Shown here: one piece after another, positions 55,822 to 64,000 of the stretch
How the letters are laid out: every line of letters starts with the position of its first letter
Position numbering within the stretch: position 1 is the first letter of the stretch
Source: Oegoconia quadripuncta
Taxonomy: Eukaryota; Arthropoda; Insecta; Lepidoptera; Autostichidae
Length of the DNA: 64,000 nt
Assembly: GCA_949316235.1 (NCBI GenBank)
Contig: OX438744.1
Coordinates: 33,786,778-33,850,777 of the forward strand
Direction of reading: 5' to 3'
Program-made: the position numbers and the translations under genes
The notes under the pieces: model-generated
What the model saw: the letters and a program-made list of their open reading frames with translations, nothing else
Database searches by the model: none
Told to the model about the DNA's origin: nothing

Positions 55822-56412
55822 AAAAAGCGTGCTATTCGTGCAATTTATAAATTAGGACCTAGAGTGTCTCTTAGAGATAAGTATAAGGAAATTAATGTCT
55901 TAACAATGACTTCTCAATACATTTATGAGAATTTGTTATATGCAAAAAAAATATATAACCTTATTCGCTAAAAATAGTGATAGGCACAATGTTAATACAA
56001 GGAATAAGAACCAGTTATCCGTTTATGTTAGCCGACTTCATAGTTAGTAAATCGTTCAAAGGGCAATGTATACGCTTTTATAATAAGGTTCCAGTAGACA
56101 TTCAAAATTTGCCTTTAAATAAATTTAAAGCAATCATAAAACAGAAATTATTAGCAAAAGGCTATTATAAAATCACTGACTATTTGAATGATAAGCAATC
56201 ATGGACATAGCTGTCTTATTATTCATATAATTACGAAATCACAAATTGTAACCCATAATCTGTTTAAAAGAGCAACCCTAGAGTTTCTTGCTCGTTCTTC
56301 TCTGGGGAGTCAGCTTTGTGAATGAGCCGTAAATTTATATGTAATATTAATAGTGACGTTTTCAAGTGATAATTTTATCCTATGAAATAAAATATTTTGT
56401 TTTGATTTTAAT
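55822..56412 (+). pseudogene. LINE family X fragment with decayed reverse transcriptase C-terminus
   Basis: Frame 1 gives KKRAIRAIYKLGPRVSLRDK, KEINVLTMTSQYIYENLLYA, then stops. In a second frame RHNVNTRNKNQLSVYVSRLH continues the homology, and in a third VSKSFKGQCIRFYNKVPVD and KGYYKITDYLNDKQSW. So at least two frameshifts break one original protein end. The family X 3' UTR (TTTCTTGCTCGTTCTTCTCT, ATGAAATAAAATATTTTG) follows from about 56280 to 56412. Confidence 0.8.
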
Positions 56413-56431
56413 ACAGAAAATGAAGCAGTTA

Positions 56432-56800
56432 TACCGGATGAGTTTTTTTACCGTAAGGAAAAAAATAGGGCATATTAGGTAAGTGAAATAGAAGGTATTG
56501 GCATATGTAGTTTTCTTTTAAACCATAAACAATAAGCCGATGTGTCATTTGGTCGTCACGTTTATAGCTTATTCCACATAATTGCCTCATTAAATTACCT
56601 TTGAGACAATATGAATTCCAAATACATTTCGCATAATAGTAACGCTACGAATCCCGCCAGCCGCATATCAATCTCCGCCCGGCAAGTGGGTCGATGAAAC
56701 TTTGAAAAAAAAAATTTAAAACTACCTTTGCCAATATCTTCTATTTCACTTACCTAATATGCCCTATTTTTTTCCTTACGGTAAAAAAACTCATCCGGTA
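56432..56800. mobile_element. TACCGG MITE, copy M5
   Basis: 369 bp, near-perfect TIRs of about 80 bp (TACCGGATGAGTTTTTTTAC through AAGTGAAATAGAAG and beyond), with TA on each side. The best preserved copy of the family; no coding capacity. Confidence 0.85.
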
Positions 56801-58798
56801 TACATCGGTATGATTATAAACAACTGAAAGGATTTATAGCAAAAGGATTGGGCGTCACCATTTGCGGCCAATATGATGGCACTTGATAGCGCTTGTTTGC
56901 AGCGACCCCTTCTATCACCAGTCATCCTAACAGGATCAGTTTAGTTCCAAAAAAATTGCGGCTACGAACCCGCATACTCTAATTAGGGATTAGAGTAAAT
57001 CTTCCCATATAAAGTGAGACGAGTAGTGAATTGTGTATATTACGTTCAGACGATGAAATTGATGATTGGTGTGATTGTGAATGACTGTAAGTGTTGAATT
57101 TGTACATAATGGAACCTCGATTCCGTGCCACACGCTTTAAATAAAAAATTGTCTTTATCCTTTTCTGATTAGGAGAACACGTAAATGACAATATGACATT
57201 TTGATCCTGTTAATTGTATTTTATATCGTCCAAAATAACATCCTTCTTTTTAACATGTGTAGAAATGCGAACTGAAAACCACTAAATTTTTTTTAGGTTA
57301 TGATTTCTGAACGAAATGAAGTAAAGTGACAGGACTAAAATGTCATATTCATTTAGTTAACGTATGTCAAAGTTATAATACATAGGTAAGTACTAACGTA
57401 GGTACACCATGTACCTTTATGTCATGTAGGCCTTGTGTGCTCACAATAAGAAAAAGATCTAGCTTAAAATGAATTCTAAAAATTTTATACAGAATTGACA
57501 CCAGTGTGAATCCTGAGACCTGGGGTCATGAAACACAGGACGTACCTAATTCAGACATCAGTCTCCAATGATTGGTAAAATAACATAATCACCATAATCA
57601 ATAACTTAGTCATAATCCTTGTGAAAAAAAAAAATATTATTAAAATCCAAATCACCTAAATCTGGATATACGAATATGTATATAGCATGTATATATATCA
57701 ATTGACGACCAAAACCACAATACATTACTTACATACTTGTAGTATATTTTATTAGCATACCTACACGTGTAAAACTAGAATTTAATAAGTAATCCAGTTT
57801 TTTGGTTCGGAACGCCAAAGTTAATAATATAAACAAGCACTTCACATAAATGCATAAATCACCATAACACCAATAAGTATTATCCAATTCAATAAACCAG
57901 TTGAAATTTAAAAATAGATGTTACATGAAAAACTTCGTCTTCTTTTAGTCTAGGATTACCAACATTAGTCAGAAGGAGACAACATCTTTTCACACGATAA
58001 ACATCTCATTATTATGCGGCAGCGACCGCAAAAACGACTGGTTAGTTTACATCATCCCATCAAAATAAATGTAGGTAATATATTTGCGCGAAATAACTAG
58101 TTTCTTTGTATTCATATCAACGAATTTTAAAGATAATTGGGTCAATTTGGTCATTTATTCCAAGGAGCATGGATCGGGCTTTAGTATCACATCTAAGGAA
58201 CCTAGAGGAGGCAGCTCTATAAACAGCCCATAAACCAAAAGAGAGTAGACTTTTTGGACTTATTCCACATTTTAAAATCCTTCCAAAGCAGCTTCTCATA
58301 ATTACTAATTGCATTACGATTTCGAAGATACCTATTTAATATTTTTGATCAAGAGTCAATTGCACGCAATAGAGCGCCAATGCTTCAAGTGTATGTGGGC
58401 GACCTTGCCACTTATCTTAATTTATTCAAATTTGCATTGCCGCCTGTTACAAGCAAGACCAAAAAGAAGCGTCTACCAAACAATGTGATCATTTTGAAAT
58501 CAACCAAATAAGGCCAAACATATGAAACAATTCGAGATCGTCACTTCAGGAGTAGACTTATCCCGGCCAAACAACTCTTCATACTAGATCCTGGGAGCCA
58601 AGAACAGTGACACAGACCAGACTGAAATGTTAGTATTCTAAACTACCCCGACTGGAGCAAACGCGATACGAATATATTATGCCGAAACGACGGTAGTCGT
58701 CAAAACAGACTTTTACGGCCTCGGACTCGTGCACAGAGAACTAGTCTATAATCTCTGATCCATCCATCTAGTGGCCATATAGAGGGAGACGACTGATT
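56801..58798. other. No gene recognised
   Basis: Two kilobases with only short unassigned frames (56979-57191 minus, 58117-58314 minus). No repeat family identified by eye. Confidence 0.4.
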
Positions 58799-59130
58799 AA
58801 CCGCCTCCGTGGCTCAATATAAACAACATTGGGTTTACGATTCGGAGGTCGCGGGTTCGATCCCCAGCGGGATACATATTTAAGTACTCGGTTTGGTTGG
58901 TGGTAGGGCATTTTAAATGTCCGCCTGGCTAGCTGCCACCATCTTATCTAAATCTGCCGCCAAGCAGCAATGTTAATAGCATTGTTGTGTTCCGGTTGTC
59001 AGAGGTAAAATAGCCAGTCCCCCAAATGTGTTGGGGTTCCGGGTCAGTACACTTCCACCTTCGACTTCATCTTCACTTATCATCAAGTGTAATTGAGGTC
59101 AAGTACAAACCCGTTGTGCATAAAAAAAAA
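58799..59130 (+). mobile_element. tRNA-derived SINE, family B, full length
   Basis: Complete: CCGCCTCCGTGGCTCAATAT (A box), GGGTTCGATCCCC (B box), GTCCGCCTGGCTAGCTGCCA, CCGCCAAGCAGCAATGTTAA, TTCCGGTTGTCAGAG, AAGTGTAATTGAGGTCAAGT and TGCATAAAAAAAAAG. Confidence 0.9.
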
Positions 59131-59706
59131 GATTGAGAGATCTAGGATCAGTTTTGTAAGTTGGAGATAATAATTGAGAGCCCTCTGGTTACGACTTTAG
59201 GTGCGTTATGCAACAAAACATTTGTGATCGGTTGTTTAAACATCTAAATCCAAAGCATTCACCAATCAGTTTGTTTCAACCTATAACGTATAATTTTAGA
59301 ACAGTGTGCAACACATTTATTCTTACAGCGTTTCGGTTGGTTTGATCAAAATTTGATTGTTTAAAAATATATTGCAAATGTCTATCAGACGAATCGACCT
59401 ACATAATCCATCTGTACGGCAGATCAAAAATTAAATAAACCATAGATAAATTATGAACGTGGATTACATCACACGTTTATTTGTGGACTTGACATAAACA
59501 CTGCATATGGCTGCGGACGCTCGGTGCCCGCTAGGCTTGTCTAAGCGGTGGCGGTCGCAAGACGCATCATCGCCATTAATGCAACAAAGGAGGTCCGACA
59601 GCGTGGTAACCCAAGTGACCGCAATATGGATAACATATTGCATACGTAAAGGCGAGATACTATTGTTATTTATGAAACCTTAAGTAAAATATTAAAATAA
59701 ATCATT
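59131..59706. other. No gene recognised
   Basis: No repeat or coding signal recognised. Confidence 0.4.
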
Positions 59707-60102
59707 TCTACATTAAAAATACTTTTAATAATGCTTAATCAAGATTGTCACACATTATTCCAGTACAGACGAGTAACACAAAGTTCATTAAGGAGTTCCA
59801 GTGACAATCGTATGACTCCATCTTCAGATCCTCGTCATCATGTGTAATGGAAAGTGCTCATGGAAACAAAACAAACTAGCCCAAATTCGATTATTTGCCA
59901 TTTGCCATCAGGGAGTTCCAGTCCCTACATCCCGGCTCTATCATCAGATCAGCTCGTTGGTACCGGAATATTGCATTGTCACCAAACTTACACAAATATG
60001 CCAAATTTTAGCTCAATACCAGCGAGTGGTTGGAAAATGCTTTGCAAACGAACAATTTATATACTAACATTGCAAACTAAATAAAAGCTTGTAAAAAAAA
60101 AA
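59707..60102 (+). repeat. Dispersed repeat P, copy 2
   Basis: TCTACATTAAAAATACTTTT start, ACTCCATCTTCAGATCC, CATCATGTGTAATGGAA, GAGTTCCAGTCCCTACATCC, then AATAAAAGCTTGTAAAAAA. It aligns with 36550-36893 in its first 300 bp; the 3' ends differ. Confidence 0.62.
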
Positions 60103-60514
60103 AGATTGTTAATTAATACTCCTAAAGCTTTCAAAGTCATTGAGAAAAATAATGGAGTGGCATTGGAATGGATATTTGTTTTTTGTGGTTATTCATCCAG
60201 GCGGGAAATAAACCAATAACGATGAAAAAAACGAATCTTTTAAATTCGCAGCCGGCAGAATGTCAAACACTTTGACATTTAGGACGACTCGACTCGTAGA
60301 GACCTGTGCATTACTGGTCGTATGTTTGGCTTGTCGTCGACTGTACCTACCAAGGCGAACGTGACTGGATCATAATATCCGCTCCGTTAATTCCTGTGAC
60401 GCAAGGCGCCACAGGAAGACGATTGGATTTCCAATCTTCAACACAAGCGAGCAGCAGTCATAAAAATACAACCAATTATCAAGAAGAAATTGACAAAAAC
60501 AAACGTTAGCAATT
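60103..60514. other. No gene recognised
   Basis: The plus frame at 60306-60509 is unassigned and is not in frame with the LINE fragment that follows. Confidence 0.35.
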
Positions 60515-61062
60515 ATGGCTGCTAGAGTACGTAAGTTGATACATACCATGAAGTTGCTTCGCGCGGCCACTGACGGATGGCTTCTCAAATCGGTTTATTT
60601 GGCCCTGGTTCAATCTCTTATTGCTTACTGCATCTGTGTATGGGGAGGTGCAAATACATCCACCCTTATCGTCCTTGAGAGAGCTCAAAGAGCTGTGCTG
60701 AAGGTATCCTTGCGGAAGCCTATTCTTTTCCCGACTTCTCTACTTTATGCAGAGGCACAAGTGCTTAGTGTTCGCAGGCTATATCTGTTGAAGGTGGTGG
60801 TGGAAATGCACAAACGAGTTCTTTCTAGCCGCGACTATATCGACCTTTTAAAAAGACGAATTTTTAGGGTTCCAGTGCCAACTGTGCGCAGCTCTTTTGC
60901 CCACAGGTTTTAAAAATTTCTTTATCCCTACATCTATAATAAATTTATGAGGGAACTCGACTTCAGAGAGTTAAACGTACTTGAACTGAAGTTTAAAATT
61001 CTAAATGTCTTGCTTGGTTGGTCGTACAAAGATGCCGAAGACTCCTTGAGAATTCTTGCTTA
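60515..61062 (+). pseudogene. Non-LTR reverse transcriptase C-terminal fragment
   Basis: A reverse transcriptase thumb and C-terminal region: ARVRKLIHTMKLLRAA, LKSVYLALVQSLIAYCICVW near residues 24-43, LERAQRAVLKV, YAEAQVLSVRRLYLL, RSSFAHRF. An in-frame TAA (60911-60913) is followed in the same frame by 49 more codons (ELDFRELNVLELKFKILNVL..., WSYKDAEDSLRILA) to a TAG at 61060-61062, so one nonsense change broke a longer end. The catalytic core is absent. It belongs to a different LINE family from 20853 and 55822; copy C lies 32 bp downstream. Confidence 0.8.
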
Positions 61063-61094
61063 GCTATGCCCTTATATAATTACGTACATATATA

Positions 61095-61362
61095 CAGGGC
61101 GTCCCAAAGTTATGGGACATGAAGGGGAAGTACCTTAAATATCGTAGATAGTGAATTTTGCTCAAAGAAGACTTTATGTTATTTTTAAAAGTTAGTAATT
61201 CTGCATTCATAGATTTTCTAAAAATTATTTGCTTCGGCTGGGAATCGAACCGACTCAAATGTGAAAAAAAAAACACCCTACTTTTATGATGCCAATCGAA
61301 AGAATAGCTAAAAAATAATAACTCTGCCTAAGTAACATAGTATTTTAAAAGAAAGGAACAAC
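61095..61362 (+). repeat. Left 268-bp TIR of copy C
   Basis: Starts CAGGGCGTCCC. GTCCCAAAGTTATGGGAC forms a small terminal hairpin (5-bp stem) that could be a protein-binding site. It contains GGGAATCGAACCG, the complement of a pol III B box, and ends AAAGGAACAAC. Confidence 0.92.
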
Positions 61363-61440
61363 GTGAAATTAATCATTTTAATCAAATAAAAAACATACAT
61401 GAAACTGCCGTAGTCAATTAAGTAGGTATTTTTTTGTAAA

Positions 61441-61566
61441 TTAATTAATTAAATGCTCAAAATGTGATCCCTCTTGTCTTACGCAAATCGCCAATCTTTT
61501 AATGAGCCCGCTGCCTGTTGATTTTCTAATCATTTTATGGTGAACACTCGATGTGATATGGCACAA
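61441..61566 (-). pseudogene. Transposase C-terminal extension lost to a new stop codon
   Basis: Downstream of the TAA at 61567-61569 the same frame stays open for 41 codons (LCHITSSVHHKM to EGSHFEHLIN) before a TAA at 61441-61443. Copy B carries this segment joined directly to the preceding residues, so it was once part of the protein. Confidence 0.85.
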
Positions 61567-62505
61567 TTATTCTGTTTGCAACTCGCCTACGTTCTCGTAT
61601 CGCTTTTTGTATAGCATATCTTTCACGTATCCCCAAAAGAAGAAATCTAATGGTGTGAGGTCCGGGGATCTGGCCGGCCATCTAATCGGTCCATTTGTAC
61701 CAATCCATGTAGGAAAACATTCATTTAGAAAATCTGCTGCTCTCCGACTATTATGAGCCGGAGCTCCATCTTGTTGGAAAATTAAGTTTTCTTGCTCCGC
61801 CGCGGAATGGTTTCTTATCTTATCCCTTAAAATTTGAAGTATTCCTAAATACTTTTCTGTGTTCAAGGTTCCTTGGTAAAAATGGATTAAGAAAACCCGG
61901 TTTTTTAAAAGTCCGCACCAACAGTTGAGTGAAAAACGCACTTGGTTATTAGTTTCAGTCACTCGTAGGGGATTTTCTTTAGACCAAATACGATTATTGT
62001 TGCGGTTATACATACCGTTATTGCTAAAGTTAGATTCGTCTGTCCAAATAATATTATCCAAAAAATTTGGATCTTCGAGCAATCGTGCCTGGATATCAAG
62101 ACAGAAATTTTTTCTCCTTTCTGTATCGCCCGGAAGTAATTTTTGAACCAATCGTCCTTCAACATAACTCTTAAAACCGTGTTTTTTTAATACACGGTGT
62201 ATTTTACTTTTTGAAACTCCAATTTCATGTTCTCCTTCTCTCACCGATGCTTTCGGAAAAGCCGAAAAGTAAATTAAAATACCAAGTTCTTCGTCGTTGA
62301 TCGTATGGTTTTCTTGCTGTGGTTCTCTTGGGCGTTTATCGAAACGTCCCAGAGTTTTCAAATTGTTCACAAGCCTTTTCAAAACTTTACGAGACGGTAT
62401 TTGTCTATCAGGATATTTTACGCCATACCACCGCAAACTTCTAGAGATATCTTTATCGTTCAAAAAATATGCTTCCATTAGATCAAAACTTACTTGATAT
62501 GCCAT
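61567..62505 (-). CDS. DDxD mariner-like transposase, C-terminally truncated
   Basis: Would bind the TIRs and move copy C, and possibly A and B in trans. The 312-residue frame starts at an ATG with an N-terminal helix-turn-helix region (about 1-60; IPSRKVLKRLVNNL at 36-49) of the DUF4817 kind and a second HTH-like region at about 68-110 (KASVREGEHEIGVSKSKIHR). Catalytic residues are D156 in IIWTDESNF, D246 in FQQDGAPAH and D287 in RSPDLTPLDFFFWG. With 40 residues between the last two it is DD40D by my count. The TAA at 61567 comes from a 3-bp tandem duplication; the intact protein would be about 354 residues. All three catalytic Asp precede the stop, so residual activity is possible but unproven. 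About 445 bp of non-TIR sequence precede the start and could hold the promoter. Confidence 0.86.
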   Translation of the reverse strand: MAYQVSFDLMEAYFLNDKDISRSLRWYGVKYPDRQIPSRKVLKRLVNNLKTLGRFDKRPREPQQENHTINDEELGILIYFSAFPKASVREGEHEIGVSKSKIHRVLKKHGFKSYVEGRLVQKLLPGDTERRKNFCLDIQARLLEDPNFLDNIIWTDESNFSNNGMYNRNNNRIWSKENPLRVTETNNQVRFSLNCWCGLLKNRVFLIHFYQGTLNTEKYLGILQILRDKIRNHSAAEQENLIFQQDGAPAHNSRRAADFLNECFPTWIGTNGPIRWPARSPDLTPLDFFFWGYVKDMLYKKRYENVGELQTE

Positions 62506-62573
62506 GTTCGCAATAAATTAACACAATAACACTTGTGTAAGTGAATTGAGACTAAACAGATCAATATCCGAAA

Positions 62574-62707
62574 AACAAACGCTCGCACATACTGTTCCAT
62601 TTTCAAATTTAAGAACAACATTTAAAAATATCACTTCTTTTTAAAATATCTTAAAAAGTATGCATTCAAACAAACGCTGTCATAAACTGTTCCATTTTCA
62701 AATTATA
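62574..62707. repeat. Pair of subterminal direct repeats in copy C
   Basis: ACAAACGCTCGCACATACTG at 62574 and CAAACGCTGTCATAAACTG at 62671 are each followed by TTCCATTTTCAAATT. The two units of about 38 bp lie about 97 bp apart, between the transposase start and the right TIR. Confidence 0.75.
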
Positions 62708-62949
62708 AATTATTTATTTTTGTTTTTAATTTGCCTTCTGTCTAGCTTACAGAGGACGTATTGAAATACAAGTTTTATCATTTCATCTACACGTGCACTT
62801 ATAATAAGGAAAACTATGTTAGTACCTATTTTATGAAGTGGGTACTTATTTACGAATAATCAATGCTATCTTTGGAATGATAATATCGCTACTTTTCGAA
62901 CGTCGTCGGCAATAAATAACTTTCTTGAAATTTGACTCAATCATTTTAT

Positions 62950-63217
62950 GTTGTTCCTTTCTTTTAAAATACTATGTTACTTAGGCAGAGTTATTATTTT
63001 TTAGCTATTCTTTCGATTGGCATCATAAAAGTAGGGTGTTTTTTTTTTCACATTTGAGTCGGTTCGATTCCCAGCCGAAGCAAATAATTTTTAGAAAATC
63101 TATGAATGCAGAATTACTAACTTTTAAAAATAACATAAAGTCTTCTTTGAGCAAAATTCACTATCTACGATATTTAAGGTACTTCCCCTTCATGTCCCAT
63201 AACTTTGGGACGCCCTG
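62950..63217 (-). repeat. Right 268-bp TIR of copy C
   Basis: Inverted partner of 61095-61362. Read on the plus strand it has GGTTCGATTCCCAGCCGAAG. The open frame at 63036-63239 lies almost wholly inside it; the same frame is seen in all six TIRs of copies A, B and C because the DNA is repeated. Confidence 0.92.
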
Positions 63218-63539
63218 TATATATGTCTATTATAGGTAATATCAAGAATTGCTCTAGTATGGTGCTATCTATATATTTGCCGCACACACGCGTATACACA
63301 CAACCACACCCCCCTCACACATCCTCTGCTACACACATTTACTCGCTTACTCTTGATACAACATATTATGGAAACATATTTAAGTTAGTTAGTTTGCCTT
63401 TCTTTTTGTTAATAGGCAGAAGCATGCAAATTTTAATTAAATGATCTCACACCCATACACATGCGCACGCGCAACTTGTACAATTCTATCGTGCTAGTTA
63501 CATCTAAGGCTAGTTCTGCATGCATGTCTATCTCCCTAA
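63218..63539. other. Low-complexity, no gene
   Basis: A CA-rich stretch at 63281-63340 (ACACACGCGTATACACACAA) and nothing recognisable otherwise. Confidence 0.45.
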
Positions 63540-63710
63540 GTCTAAATTAACAGATGATGTTACTTATAAAATGTAATGACCAGTGAAATTGTTTCTCTAA
63601 TATGGAAAATTTGGCATCCACGATACAGGCCTAGCCTAGTGTGGATGCTACAGCAAATGTATAACTATGTATGGTCCTTTTTGGTAAATAAACATCTTAT
63701 CTTATCTTAT
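63540..63710 (+). mobile_element. Retroelement 3' end with (CTTAT)n tail
   Basis: GGTAAATAAACATCTTATCT with three CTTAT units, a poly-A signal followed by a microsatellite, the style of a LINE 3' end. Upstream limit uncertain. From 63711 to the window end nothing was recognised. Confidence 0.5.
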
Positions 63711-64000
63711 CAAATCAATTCCTTTACAAACAAACAAATTTACATTCCTTTACTATTGCATGTACATGTACCTCAGCTCAGACGTATATTTCAAAACTAT
63801 ATAAAATATATATAAATTAAACCACTAACAAATTAATGGTAATCATAAAATTGTACATCAAGTGAACAAGCGCTTGATTGATAGTAATTTTTCCTCACGA
63901 GCTCAGTCCAAAAAGGGGTCGGTCATACAAGTCCACCCACTGGTGATTTTCGACAATTTCCGGCTATCTAGGCAATTTATGTATAACTCACATTCCCAAC

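Larger units (their letters stand above)
61095..63217 (-). mobile_element. Copy C: DDxD mariner-like transposon with 268-bp TIRs
   Basis: A 2,123-bp element bounded by CAGGGCGTCCCAAAGTTATG in inverted orientation with TA at each edge. TIRs are 61095-61362 and 62950-63217, essentially identical by eye. One gene on the minus strand encodes a DDxD transposase. TA target, CAG-type ends and the catalytic motifs place it in the IS630/Tc1/mariner superfamily; the long TIRs and DD40D spacing set it apart from Tc1 and classical mariner. It is the evident source type for copies A and B. Confidence 0.93.

Noticed and set aside
63036..63239. Conserved small protein repeated in the window
   Set aside because: All six occurrences lie within the TIRs of one transposon family; conservation follows from DNA repetition.

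Overview
This is eukaryotic, AT-rich nuclear DNA, most likely from a moth or butterfly. The order is inferred from repeat types familiar from lepidopteran genomes: tRNA-headed SINEs ending in GATGATG, 5S-rRNA-headed SINEs, short elements ending GGGCGGAAAGCTAG, and non-LTR retrotransposon tails with a CTGGAAGAGAT motif and an AATAAA-type end. I find no convincing host gene, no functional tRNA or rRNA gene and nothing prokaryotic. The window is an intergenic or deep-intronic tract of transposable elements; nearly all long reading frames are transposase, reverse transcriptase or integrase pieces, or frames created by repeats.

Layout. 1-5 kb: an interrupted TIR element, LINE tails, a tRNA-SINE, a 5S-SINE and a second tRNA-SINE. 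5.9-6.75 kb: an 816-bp TIR element (copy A). 9.2-10.6 kb: a Tc1-like transposon whose transposase needs removal of a 105-nt intron. 11-16 kb: SINE and LINE fragments, some nested. 16-19 kb: a Helitron-like repeat and two TACCGG-ended MITEs. 20.5-21.4 kb: a 5'-truncated LINE with an open reverse transcriptase C-terminus. 26-27 kb: a 5S-SINE tail and a collapsed Gypsy LTR element. 28.5-33 kb: dense SINEs and MITEs. 34-52 kb: mostly unassigned DNA with RTE-type LINE ends and SINE copies. 53.3-54.4 kb: a Helitron-like repeat beside copy B of the TIR element. 55-57 kb: a small MITE, a decayed LINE and a TACCGG MITE. 60.5-63.2 kb: a LINE fragment and then copy C, the 2,123-bp transposase-bearing relative of A and B.

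The most informative system is the A/B/C family. C carries a DDxD transposase gene between 268-bp terminal inverted repeats. A and B are separate internal-deletion derivatives that keep both TIRs and part of the gene's 3' end. Comparing them shows that C's transposase was cut short by a 3-bp tandem duplication that makes a stop codon, and that A and B carry end-specific TIR variants that C lacks. All coordinates and alignments were read by eye; family names below superfamily level are tentative.
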